Source: Saccoglossus kowalevskii (Eukaryota > Hemichordata > Enteropneusta > Harrimaniidae). Taken from it: a DNA stretch of 29,124 bases. Below the pieces are notes generated by a model. The model saw nothing but the letters and a program-made list of their open reading frames with translations. It had not been told where the DNA came from and searched no databases. How positions within the stretch are numbered: position 1 is the first letter of the stretch; every line of letters begins with the position of its first letter. This document shows positions 1-8,939 of the stretch, one piece after another. The stretch spans positions 352,393-381,516 of the forward strand of contig NW_003105102.1 in the NCBI RefSeq assembly GCF_000003605.2, read 5' to 3'. Made by a program: the position numbers and the translations under genes.

Positions 1-311
1 GATTGCTCACCGCAGACTTCTGCTTTTTATACGTACAAATCACGTGATTAACATAAAGCCAACGATTGGCTGTTATCATCATGTGAAGACAATAGTTTCC
101 CGCTATACTGGCGAACCGCGGGAAACTTTATTTATTGCGTCACCTTGACATGAATGTTATAATTGAATGATAGAGGGTGCTCTTTCTCACTCACACGCAC
201 ATGCAAACACTTTGCGTACGTTAATAAATATGCGGCGTTTTTGCAAACTGACTAATAACTAACTAGTTAGGTGATAAAACAGTAAAAATGTATAGCGTAG
301 TAAAGTAATTT
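1..311. other. Gene-free left edge with one hairpin
   Basis: I see no gene here. The only clear structure is a perfect 9-bp inverted repeat, gtttcccgc at 95-103 and gcgggaaac at 118-126, with a 14-base loop. This stretch lies beyond the protease end of the Polinton remnant and could include its end, but no terminal inverted repeat can be shown because the opposite end is not recognised. Confidence 0.4.
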
Positions 312-830
312 TTAACGCCACGAAATACGATATAAGTAAGAAACAATTTGATTAAAAACTGAGTAATATAGAAAAGAGAAACATTGATAAATACAAATTA
401 TTGTTACATACAAATATTTTGTCAATTTTGTTTGTTTATGTCTTTCTTTCTTCCAATGAATAAAGTAGTTCTCGATATATCTATCATACATATAAGAATC
501 AACTATGGTGTACATAGGTTTACCTTGATATCTGCACAACAAATAATACAGGATGTATTGACCGCACACTCTAGAGAATGATGCTTGAAAATTGCGATGT
601 AGATCCACGTACGAACGTTTTTTCAAGAATTTTTTTAAATTCCGTGCCGTGGGGCGGACTACCGTACGAGTCAAAATATTCTGATAGAAATAGAGCCAAT
701 GCGTTCAACCCTGCTACTGCCATCTGTGTTTGATATGAACGCTGCAGTCTACTTAGACACTCTCGCCGTACGCATTTGGTCACTAGCGTAAACTCTGGAG
801 AACGCATTTCTCGTGTACGGGTTGGTCGAC
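312..830 (-). pseudogene. Polinton adenain-like cysteine protease (PRO), frameshifted
   Basis: This is the maturation protease of Polintons, related to adenovirus adenain. Two minus-strand frames carry its parts. An upstream frame (about 571-807) reads EYFDSYGSPP followed by EFKKILEK. This is the segment before the catalytic cysteine and holds the conserved Asp region. A second frame (312-674) reads FSRVCGQYILYYLL, then YQGKPMYTIVDSY. The Cys in CGQY matches the catalytic cysteine of the family. The frames swap near the A-rich run around 620-645, so the reading frame is broken. The His-Trp motif normally found near the N-terminus was not recognised. It is the last Polinton gene before the window's left edge. 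Confidence 0.75.
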
Positions 831-859
831 AGAATGCGATCTTTAACTTAGTTTAAGTT

Positions 860-1065
860 CAGTCTGATTTCCATGCCGTTGAGTAAATACTTCATTTGAA
901 AGAATATTTTTGCAACATTTTTCTGCGTTCATGTACCCTACAGCGGCATCTTCAGCCAGATTTCCCCCATTGGCATTTGTGATATTAGCCTTGATTTGCA
1001 AAAGCGTAGAATCAATGTCGATGATGTTTAGTTGAATATATCCGGAGATATTCTCCTCGACTTAG
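860..1065 (-). pseudogene. Polinton capsid-type protein fragment
   Basis: The minus strand reads IDSTLLQIKANITNANGG followed by LAEDAAVGYMN, with no matching continuation downstream. The pattern (a strand such as D-x-T-x-L-x-x-K-A-x-I, then N-G, then a nearby acidic E-D) resembles a virion-type protein commonly encoded by Polintons and related adintoviruses, often annotated as F54H12.2-like. I infer a capsid-associated role from that family and cannot tell major from minor capsid protein. Only about 60 residues are recognisable. It lies between the basic small protein and the protease. Confidence 0.5.
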
Positions 1066-1084
1066 CCTTGGAAGAAGTTATATG

Positions 1085-1365
1085 TCCCGTTGGTGTCTTC
1101 TTTCTTTTGATGACACATCCACAACCCGTTTGAGAAGGTCTTCCAAAAAAATTGTCTTATACCGAAGGAGTAATTTGACGACTGGTAGTCTTTACTCTAC
1201 TCGAAGTGACTTGTTTGAAGTCTTTCATCGAGTTCTTGTTTATAGCGGATTTCAGGTCCTGTATTGATAGAGGTGAGGCCGATCTTGCCAAACCAGAAAC
1301 ATTCTTCCGATTCCATAGCCGTGTTGCAGTCTCGCACCAGAAAATAAGGTCCTCGTCCAATCTGA
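1085..1365 (-). pseudogene. Polinton small basic glycine-rich protein, broken
   Basis: The fragments are spread over the three minus-strand frames. One frame reads PYFSGARLQHGYGIGRMF (about 1300-1355), another DLKSAINKNSMKDFKQ (about 1200-1250), and a third TGCGCVIKRKKTP with a downstream SRRISPDIF (about 1055-1130). The succession of a YxSGxRxQxGxGxG start, a central helix and a basic tail ending in a D-I-F-like motif resembles a short protein found just upstream of the capsid-type gene in many Polintons. Its function is not known to me. At least two frameshifts separate the pieces. Confidence 0.55.
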
Positions 1366-1420
1366 TTCATGTAGTAATTTCTACGAAGCCCGATGTGTAG
1401 AGTTTAAGGATGATGTCTGT

Positions 1421-2120
1421 TCACTGTAGCGAAGGGCGGGCTTTGCTAAAAATTAATATCACGATCACCCGTTCACTTTGAAATGGCACCTCTTCCCCAT
1501 ATTCTATCTTATACCATGGCTTGTTGAAAGTGCGATTGATCTTATCTCCGTGCGTTTTTTCAACATTGACTATCTTTAAAAGGGGAAAGGAGATGTCACT
1601 ATGTTGCATTACACGTATAGGGAATAAAAACTTCTAATGTCGGCAAGGTAGGGACAAACGTGTGTTTCGTTTGTAGCCGCGAAAACATTAAGTAAGGCAT
1701 TACTAAGGACCATCACGAAGAATACCTGCACCTTTACGTTTCCTCTTGCGGATTACTTTCTCAACAACATTACAACAAGAACATCATCGTCCTTTACATC
1801 CCGTTTTTGTAAAGGGAGACGTCCAGTGACCGTGAATACTTCTCTGGTTCAACTCGGCAATTTCTTGAAAACGTGTTAAGTTTTACTGACTCAGTCAACG
1901 ACGTTGGGAGTATATGACTCTTCTTCTTCCCAATTCCATGTGCCCATAAATTATCGTACAATAAGTCTCCTGAAATGTCTCGACCGAACCCGCCCCTCTA
2001 TAGTCTTGCATCCTTCGTTGTATCTGGATATCGAGGAAAGATCGAATAGACCTGCCCCCCACTGCTCGTCCGCTTGGAAAACCATCCGACTTTGTTTAAA
2101 GGAGCATCAGTTTACTAAAT
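1421..2120 (-). pseudogene. Polinton integrase (DDE type), heavily degraded
   Basis: Integrases of this kind insert the element by strand transfer, using a D-D-E catalytic triad. The clearest part is FQADEQWGAGLFDLSSIS followed by RYNEG (about 2010-2090). It matches the start of the integrase core, where the Asp of the QADLxD-type motif is the first catalytic acid. At that point the text is GAGLFDL, so the Asp is present. Further along the strand, NVVEKVIRKRKRKG (about 1735-1780) resembles the basic helix after the third catalytic acid. Stops and frameshifts break the rest. A 62-codon frame at 1421-1609 lies where the C-terminal domain would be, but I cannot identify it. Confidence 0.55.
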
Positions 2121-2440
2121 CACTTCCTCAAGCCCGACTTGGTTGTCGTTTTACTTACCTTTTTACGTTAACATAAAGGGCATTTAAACCCCTTTTGAAC
2201 AACTTAAAAAAGTTCATCTAGTATGGTGCCTACCATCTTCGTCATTAGTTATGGCTGTGGTTAATTCACAAGCGCAGAGGCAGTGGATATGTTTGATAAA
2301 CAAAACAAAAGCGGGACAACAGGGACCCATCACGATCGACTGTACCAAAGTCATATCCAGGTGGAACGAAAAGGTTCTATTTATTATGTCACCCATGTGT
2401 GTTGAAGATGAATGGGCGTGGAAACTTCAACAAACTCTCT
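2121..2440. other. Unassigned segment inside the Polinton remnant
   Basis: This would contain the integrase N-terminal (zinc-binding) end and the junction with the next gene. Neither strand gives a recognisable protein. A 65-codon plus-strand frame and a 60-codon minus-strand frame overlap here, but neither resembles a family I know. Confidence 0.4.
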
Positions 2441-2880
2441 TCAACTGAAGACGCTGAAATTCTTCCTTGGATTGTTCATCAATGGTTAATTCACTATTTT
2501 CACCCAAGTCATCCAATTGGCTCTGTTTGACTTTCTAAACTAGAAGCTTTGCTTTTCTCTGCATACTCTTAGGAAAACTTTGTAAGACTTCAGATGTAAT
2601 TTGATCTGACATACACGACTGAGTTTCCCGACCAGCAACAGCGACACCAGTGGGTTATTGCCGCATAACATAGATATGAATAGGTTCTTTTTCTTCCTCT
2701 TCAACAATAATTACTTGTGAAAAGATTGTTCGTACAGTTTGTGTTTGTAAAACCATTTGATATTTGCGTTTTGTCGTTCGTGTCTCATTCCTGCGAGGTC
2801 AGTGATTGCATCACATGACTCGCTGTTTGAGCAATTTGGGCTTGAATGGTCGATAATAGCTCAGCAGGGACTAAGGCCAT
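2440..2880 (-). pseudogene. Conserved Polinton protein of unknown function, broken
   Basis: It starts at ATG 2878-2880 with MALVPAELLSTIQAQ, a typical opening for a conserved Polinton protein. Further on, a different frame reads FPKSMQRKAKLLV, a stop, then KVKQSQLDDLGENSELTI (about 2475-2600). The P-K-x-x-x-x-K-A-x-x-L-L pattern followed by a Gly/Glu-rich loop is the C-terminal domain of the same protein family as I recall it. The middle is shifted out of frame and an in-frame stop interrupts the C-terminal part. Its role is unknown. Confidence 0.6.
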
Positions 2881-2902
2881 CTTCTTCACGGACACCATCT
2901 AT

Positions 2903-3160
2903 TTAAGACCGAGTATGGGTTGTGGTATTAAAAGGAGTAATTAAGACGGACAGGAAACCTTTCTGAACCAGAATTGTTTTTCTTGACTGGGGTTTTCTTG
3001 TCGGACAGTGCTTCGCGTACCATGATAATGTTCTTTTCTGACTAGGCGATAGCGGGACGCTCCCTTTCAACATATTAAACAAACATTCGCACATACACTG
3101 TATCAAGTCACTAGTGGCTACCCTGTTTATTCCATTTTGTTTCGAGTTGGCCATGTGCAA
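2903..3160 (-). CDS. Small conserved Polinton protein, best-preserved reading frame
   Basis: This 85-codon frame is open from ATG to stop. Its core reads CLFNMLKGSVPLSPSQK, then a basic stretch, then ILVQKGFLSVLITPF. The order (a helix ending in L-x-G-x-x-P-L-x-x-x-Q-K, a basic linker, then QKGG-like and hydrophobic residues) is that of a short protein seen next to the ATPase and capsid genes in many Polintons. The usual second Gly of the QKGG motif is Phe here. Its function is unknown to me. Given the decay of its neighbours it is probably not expressed, although no stop breaks it. Confidence 0.6.
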   Translation of the reverse strand: MHMANSKQNGINRVATSDLIQCMCECLFNMLKGSVPLSPSQKRTLSWYAKHCPTRKPQSRKTILVQKGFLSVLITPFNTTTHTRS

Positions 3161-3249
3161 TACGGAAAGGAAATCGACGTTTTTTCACATGTGGGATGAT
3201 GAAATGACTGACGATGAAAGACTGTCACTTTCTCACGTACACTATTGAT

Positions 3250-3830
3250 ACTTTTTCGTTTGAATGCGTACTTTTTCCGATGTGTCTGGTATCAGATGCA
3301 CGAGGAGCTATCTGTGGTGAACTTGGGTGATGTGGGTGGATGCCTCCTGCCAAGGAATTTAACATTTCAGGGTTACATTTGCTTAACCAGAACGTTGACG
3401 GAGTTTCTCAGATTCTTTAACAGAAAATTGTAGTCTATGTTGAGACTGATGGTTCTCGATTGCCTGCCCTCATCAAAGCGATTTTGCAAAATTGCAAAAC
3501 GAATAGGTTTAAATGGTGATATTCCTTTGTGAAAAACTGAGCGATTTGTCATTATCAGTTTCTGTTATCAGATCGTCTATCACCAACAAGTTTCTTTTAG
3601 CAGGGTCGATTATTCTGCCAATATCTAGAGGCATACCTTCGATAAAATTTAGAGGCACATTTCCTTCAACGTTTTCACATAGGCTCGCTGAAACTCGTTG
3701 TAGCACAAATGTGGGATTAAGATGCTGTCACATTGTTCTAAAATCTGTGAGACCAAAAATGTCTTCACACCTTGCATTCATTATGAGATGATTAGACCTA
3801 ACTTGTCATCGTGTCTCGTTTTACGCTCAT
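3250..3830 (-). pseudogene. Polinton packaging ATPase (FtsK/HerA, A32-like), frameshifted
   Basis: This ATPase is thought to pump DNA into the capsid. The minus strand shows ILIPHLCYNEFQRAY (about 3690-3735), then NFIEGMPLDIGRIIDP and the Walker B strand LLVIDDLI (about 3570-3640). After a frame change it reads DEGRQSRTISLNIDYNFLLK (about 3415-3475), which matches the conserved region following the sensor motif. The Walker A P-loop expected near 3830 was not found, so the nucleotide-binding lysine appears to be lost. At least two frame changes are needed to follow the protein. It sits between PolB and the small conserved proteins. Confidence 0.8.
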
Positions 3831-3970
3831 CAATGTACTTTCTCAGCATTCGGTTCAAAACAAAATAATGCAGTCCGCAGAATAGGCAAGTAATAGAACT
3901 ACGTCCGCTTGGGCAGAGCACATGTCATTGTGACAGTCAGAGGGCTACATGTCCCCTGTATGAGTTGGTT

Positions 3971-4012
3971 CATTTTTTTAATTCATTCATTCATTTCATT
4001 CATTTTCATTTT
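3971..4012. repeat. Degenerate (ATTC)n microsatellite
   Basis: A run of attcattcattcatttcattcatttt interrupts the distal end of the PolB relic. It is an ordinary tetranucleotide slippage array. Confidence 0.8.
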
Positions 4013-4745
4013 AGCCGGGTTCCGATACGAATTATGTGATGTAATTATCCTCTGGACTGGATCTCCCAGATAATTACCTGTCACTTGCCACTCGCTTGGT
4101 GTAAATGATGGAATTGGTGTTAAAGTACAAGAGTCTGCTACCTAGTTTCTCCAGAACACTGTATAGTTTAAGTCAGGCATAACACATTGTCTGACGTTCG
4201 TTTTGGGTAATCGGTAATTTAGTGATTTTATTGCAGTGCTGGGCGTGATAGATTTATGATGTCCTTTGTAGTATCCGTCAACTATTCCATCAGTTCGGCG
4301 ATCATTTCTACAGACGTTCTCTGTCCAAAGTTCGGCCTAGCTTTCCCCAGAACTAGTTGAGATTTAGCTTGGCCAGGGCTCTGTTCAAGACGATACTTTC
4401 TCGTTCATGCCAAATTTGAATGTAGGTGGTTTGGTCTTCCTCCATCCGGCACCACGCTTGATAACTAGAAGACCCTAGTTCAAAATTCAGAAACATATGA
4501 ACAGCCCTCTTTTTCCGGCCTTGGGATAGTAGATTGTCAATTTGTCGTAATGCCAAACTCCATAAACTTTGATGATGTGATACCCCATTTCTTCAGCCTC
4601 TCAAATTATCGAGTGCACCAAACACCCGTCAGCTTACGTTCATTGACATAGTGCTTGTCATGATTCATGGTTTATGCGCATTTGGGATGGAGTGAGAACA
4701 TTTGTTTGTTTGCCTTGGAAATCAGAACCGGTATATACAATTTTC
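3990..4745 (-). pseudogene. Polinton DNA polymerase B, C-terminal part, inactivated
   Basis: This is the protein-primed family B polymerase that replicates Polintons. The recognisable order on the minus strand is IPVLISKANKQMFSLHPKCA (about 4680-4738), HDKHYVNERKLTGVW, GYHIIKVYGVWHYDK, then QAWCRMEEDQTTYIQIW and AKLNLN (4353-4556). A stop (4353-4355) falls inside the usual LNSFWGKFGQR motif, which continues FWGKLGRT and NFGQRTSVEMI in two frames. Next comes KDIINLS, then LKLYSVLEKLGSRLLYFNTN (about 4113-4175). The catalytic motif C is normally DTD and is NTN here. The N-terminal exonuclease half is missing. Confidence 0.85.
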
Positions 4746-5234
4746 TTAGATTTAGTATTTAGTTATGACTGCCTTACTGGATATCTCGTGGACTTATTGA
4801 TGTATAGATAGAGGGTGCAGGAATCAACATGTTCTATCCTTTCACCTTTTTTAATCTTGTAATACAGTCACAGGGAATTGGTACCACCACCGAAAAAATA
4901 GATAGGCCTTCAAGCCATTAGGTGAGTTTATATAATTTCTATCCTTCAGTGTTTGCATTCATTTGACATAGATTGAATCTTGCTCACGTGATTGACAGTG
5001 TGTTGGTTACCTATCATTAATTCTAGGCGTACGAGACTTGTAGTGTATTGAAACATCCTCGATTGAAATCACCCTTCGAGCACATAATTTCATTGACAGA
5101 AATTGAATCGTTTTAGGCTACATTAGTGATCAAATAGTGTAATAATACCTCAATATACTTCGCCAACATTCAAAGCAAGCCCGCCTCACACATATAGAAA
5201 GTAATTAACATCATCACTTTTATTTTCATTATAG
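4746..5234. other. Gene-free spacer between Polinton and P450 copy A
   Basis: I see no coding fragment here. The DNA is AT-rich with no clear inverted or tandem repeat. Relics of P450 exons 1-3, expected upstream of copy A, were looked for on the plus strand and not found, so copy A appears truncated at its 5' side. Confidence 0.5.
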
Positions 5235-5397
5235 AAATTATGCGAGCGGCGAAAAGCTAGAATCTCTTATACGATGTGACGCCTTTCCTGGTTTCCAGAG
5301 AGTTATCGCTAAATACAATGGAAAACCATTCATCCCGAAAACATTACTTTACCTACTCGTAGGTAATATCATTGCTTCCATGTGTTTTGAAAAGAAG
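5235..5397 (+). pseudogene. Copy A exon 4 relic
   Basis: It follows the acceptor ttatag and reads NYASGEKLESLIRCDAFPGF..., then LLYLLVGNIIASMC, open throughout and very close to copy B exon 4. Copy B ends AA|GTAAGT. Here the text is AAGAAGGTGGTG, so the only GT is one base later and would change the splice phase from 2 to 0. Confidence 0.85.
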
Positions 5398-5656
5398 GTG
5401 GTGCGACTAACATATTCACACCATTTATTATTTATCTAATCATACGCTCACTTCACTACAGTTTCTTAAACGTCGACCAAATGTGAGGCAGGAAATCTCT
5501 GGCAATTAAACAAGAATCTCTCGAGCAACAAAAGCAATTACAAAACATGTGCCTAACCAGGCTTTGGGACAAAACGTGGAACACAAACAATTGATATTCT
5601 AGATCTGTATTATAATCATTGATGTTTCATCATCGTAACGTCTGTTTTATAAAAAA

Positions 5657-5845
5657 ATACGAATATGATGACCCTGAACTCCTAAAGACGGGAGTCCTGA
5701 ACAATTTGTTTTAGGAATGGACTAGTAGCTGACTTTGTTCCGTTATATGCCTACTCCCGGACATATTGCAGCGAAGAAATATCTGAAAGAATGGTTAAAC
5801 ATAATTCAACATCAGATTGATGAACATAAAGACAAGCTTGGAAAT
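5657..5845 (+). pseudogene. Copy A exon 5 relic
   Basis: It reads YEYDDPELLK, then LNNL, then NGLVADFVPLY. After a frame change it reads MPTPGHIAAKKYLKEWLNI. Relative to copy B it has lost about 8 bases after LNNL and a few more before MPTPG, giving two frameshifts. The acceptor is gone: the bases before it are ttttataaaaaaa with no AG. A GT at 5846 is the nearest donor. Confidence 0.85.
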
Positions 5846-6213
5846 GTAAAATATAATTTGGGAGGTATTTCTGGTTTCATGAATTGTGTGTGCGTTGTCG
5901 ACAATTGACGTGATTCACCAAGATGTGAAAAATGTCGTGTACTAATATTTTCAGTTTGTAGTTCATTTTATTTGTCCTTTGTATTTTCTAATTCCAAACC
6001 ATACATTACTTTAGTATCCTAGTCACTGGTGATTACCGGACCCTCATTTCGTCGTTAGTTTGTTTGTCATAATATCTTTCAAATTATTTTGCTAAACTGT
6101 TCAACGTTTTAACATACTGACTGAGCTGACTGGAATATAAGCACTGATTCTAGATATAGTATTACTAAAGTGATCTACTACAAACAAATTTCATATCAAT
6201 ACTATATACTCAG

Positions 6214-6331
6214 GTAATACAAAAGTGAAAAGTCTCACCAATTCAGCGTAAAGCAGAGTTGGCCGGAGAAGACCATGCCAAGCAACTTACAGACGTCAAT
6301 CTACGTCAGAGTGTGTCTGCTATATTTGTAG
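6214..6331 (+). pseudogene. Copy A exon 6 relic
   Basis: Acceptor ACTCAG and donor G|GTACG are both kept. The exon is 118 bases against 132 in copy B. A 14-base deletion after AAAGTCTCA shifts the frame. The rest is nearly identical (IQRKAELAGEDHAKQLTDVN). About 95 bases of upstream intron also align with copy B. Confidence 0.9.
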
Positions 6332-7443
6332 GTACGTTTAATAGAACTATTGACAATGCATGACGCAACATTTACAACGTTTTGCACGAATAGTTTTCAG
6401 TTCTACAGCTATCAACCAAAATAACTAATACTTGTGAATGTAAATGCTATTCATTACTAAATATCAGACAAAAGTACCAGACAAAACATGGTAAACATTT
6501 AGTATCGATGAAACGTAACAAATATCTGTGTCATGCATACTAGATACTCGGCACATACTAGTAGATAAGGAGATTTGGGTAAATATCTAAATGAGTATTT
6601 TGTTCATTGGTGAAGATATTCGAACTATTTGCTTTCCATTTGACACCCTCAATTATGCACATATTAGTGATTGATTACAAATACGCATTTAATATAACAT
6701 AGAATTAAAATATTTTAATTTGTTGAGAAACATAACAACAAACTTCATCTGACAGTTGCAAATTTCTTGATAACTGTTTGTTGCAGCATTTTTGTCATAT
6801 GTACTACCAGCATTACCATTAACAACTGTAGAAAATCACATGAATTTTCGCTGCATAACGAATATACCAATAATAAGCATAATTATCTTTTACACAATGT
6901 TAAAAACACTAACCACATTGATTTTTTTCAGGTTGTACGCATAAGCAAATGCTACATTTCAATTGTTCACCTGATTTTGCTTTCATCATGATTTACAAAT
7001 AATTCAAATATAAGCTTACTGATTTTCTTAATAACCACGAACAACACTAATCGGAAATTTTGCTTACAGCATGTATGTACCTAGTGAATTAAATTTTAGC
7101 GATGATTTAGAGATTTTGTAGAGACTTGGACCACTGTGAACATGTTTGCATCTTTATTATGTCATTATTATTATGTCGTGTCTATGATTTCATAGTATTA
7201 TGTCATTAATTTATCAATACGTCATGTTTGAATAATAACATGACATAATAATGTGAAAATAAAAAAAATAATAACACCATAATGGTGGAATCTAACATAA
7301 TATATAAAGATCACATATATATAAGAATTTTAGCGCTAATCTCATATCATACAACAACGATGTAACTACATTTTCCTAGTGTTATGTATAGCGTGGTGAT
7401 ATAGTGATAAATAGGTTATTGACTATTTCATTTCTTCATCGAG

Positions 7444-7675
7444 AATGGAAAGCACAACACCTAAGATTCGATCATTGCTTACCCCACGTATTACGCTGAT
7501 ATGCAGTCTTAAGTACAGAGAGAAATCGATGACGCCATTCGAGATAGCAGTCTTCCATTGATATTTGATAGGGGTAATCTACCGTACTGTTAAGCCATTA
7601 TGTGTGAGCTCACGCGAATAAGAACAGTTATACCATTTGTCTTGCCTCGTACTACTACGGTGGATACATTTGTAG
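7444..7675 (+). pseudogene. Copy A exon 7 relic with stops
   Basis: From about 7485 it reads YYADMQS, stop, VQREIDDAIRDSSLPLIFD, then LPYC, stop, AIMCELTRIRTVIP and TTTVDTFVG before donor G|GTGCT. Two in-frame stops are present. The ELTR keeps the ExxR pattern. The first 40 bases, which would hold the I-helix glycines and threonine, are too diverged to read. Confidence 0.85.
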
Positions 7676-8022
7676 GTGCTTCTTTTTTGCATAATGTACA
7701 AATACATTTATTTGAATATAACCAATATGAACTCTTATATACTCATAGTATAGTGGACTAGCTCAGCTGAGTAACCTTGATAAATCTTATGTTATGAATG
7801 AATATTTGTAGTACTGCCAAGGGGTTCCAAAATATAACGATGCCAAAATATACTATATTATATTTGTTCTGGTTACCTCATGAGCAAGCACTTATTTTAT
7901 CTGACAGGTCATGTTATCTTTAATTGCAAGAAATAGTTTTTCCCCCACATAGTCAAAAATGTCTTTAGAAAGTCTTGTATGTCGCTCAGATTATTCACAA
8001 TTACTTGTTAAATCTACTACAG

Positions 8023-8111
8023 GAGGGTGTGCAGTACATGGATTTTGTGTAACCTGTGAATTGTTCATATGGATGGGGATTATTGGGAAGAACCGGAGGA
8101 TTTTTGTCCAG
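8023..8111 (+). pseudogene. Copy A exon 8 relic
   Basis: It aligns to copy B exon 8 from acceptor ACTACAG to donor CCAG|GTAAC. About 9-10 bases are missing after GCAGTAC and the frame is lost, so GGCAV is followed by out-of-frame text. Confidence 0.85.
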
Positions 8112-8784
8112 GTAACTTGCATATCAAATCAGTTTGATTGAAACAGTTAACAATGTTCTCATACACGACACTATGTCCCATATATACCTTAGCTTCAAAC
8201 ATATCATTGAGAGCGAGTAAGCAATCATACTTTTTGCCTCAAATATTTGATCATTAATTCCCGTCATCGCATTCCTAATTTGACTAATCTCTCTAACCAT
8301 AATATTTAAAAACTATGAACTAGATGACGGGGAAAATGGAACATTATTGGTTGAGTAAAAACTAGTCTGGTGACTCCCACTCTCAACGATATCATTGCAG
8401 ACATTCGCGTCTCATGTTTTTTTGAAATTCTATACGATCTAATGACTAGTTAGATGACATTAAAAATAAACCTCGAAATAAGCCAAACTGTTTTATGAGA
8501 AGGGTCTAAAACAATTATGAAAACCAACCACTGAGCCATTTGTAGTATATTTCCTTTTATTTTAGGCTTTCAGAAGTTGTGTCTATTTAAGTTATTTTAG
8601 TGTAATTATGATATCCCATAATTACATTTTGAGATTTTATGTTTAGAAATATTTTGCGTTGTATTTCCGAAATTTTTTTATTGGCAATTGCTATTGCCTA
8701 AATAAAGATCATGCTAACATTAAAATATTTACTATTGTTTATTCTGGCAAATTTGAAAAAAAAATATTTGTTTCATTAATGTTT

Positions 8785-8939
8785 GCCATTAGCATTGGCT
8801 AAGAATGAGATGTTTCTTCTTTTCACTAGTGTATTTCAACAATACACATTTACTAATAGGCCACAGAAAGCCACACTTCATCAAGCAAATCATAACATTT
8901 TGTCCATATAATGTCATTGTCGTTAACAGGAGTAAATAA
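8785..8939 (+). pseudogene. Copy A exon 9 relic lacking the heme cysteine
   Basis: It reads ALAKNEMFLLFTSVFQQYTF and ends PYNVIVVNRSK, stop at 8937-8939, matching copy B's SYEVIAIERRK. The preceding segment, which in copy B carries ERFLDADG and the FSAGRRVCMG heme loop, is not present upstream. Confidence 0.8.

Larger units (their letters stand above)
312..4745 (-). mobile_element. Decayed Polinton/Maverick DNA transposon
   Basis: Polintons are large self-synthesising, virus-like DNA transposons of eukaryotes. They encode protein-primed DNA polymerase B, a retroviral-type integrase, an adenain-like protease, a packaging ATPase and capsid proteins. Fragments of most of these read from the minus strand here, in the order PolB, ATPase, small proteins, integrase, basic protein, capsid-type protein, protease. 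Every large gene is interrupted by frameshifts or stops. Intact members are usually 15-20 kb, so this 4.4-kb remnant has lost much DNA. Terminal inverted repeats and the 6-bp target duplication were not found, so the outer limits are only those of the recognisable coding fragments. No major-capsid fragment was recognised. The family calls come from motif recognition by eye, not from a search. Confidence 0.85.
5235..8939 (+). pseudogene. P450 pseudogene, copy A (exons 4-9 relics)
   Basis: This is a plus-strand relative of the intact P450 gene at 12,185-19,002. Six exon relics can be aligned to copy B exons 4-9, in order and with introns at the same places. Intron sequence before exon 6 is also clearly alike. 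Damage includes a shifted donor after exon 4, loss of the acceptor AG and two deletions in exon 5, a 14-base deletion in exon 6, two in-frame stops and an unreadable I-helix in exon 7, a deletion in exon 8, and loss of the heme-cysteine part of exon 9. Exons 1-3 are absent. It points toward copy B, tail to tail. It cannot encode a working enzyme. Confidence 0.9.

Noticed and set aside
1904-2176. A 90-codon plus-strand frame
   Set aside because: It is antisense to the integrase core fragment. The minus-strand reading has recognisable motifs and this one does not.
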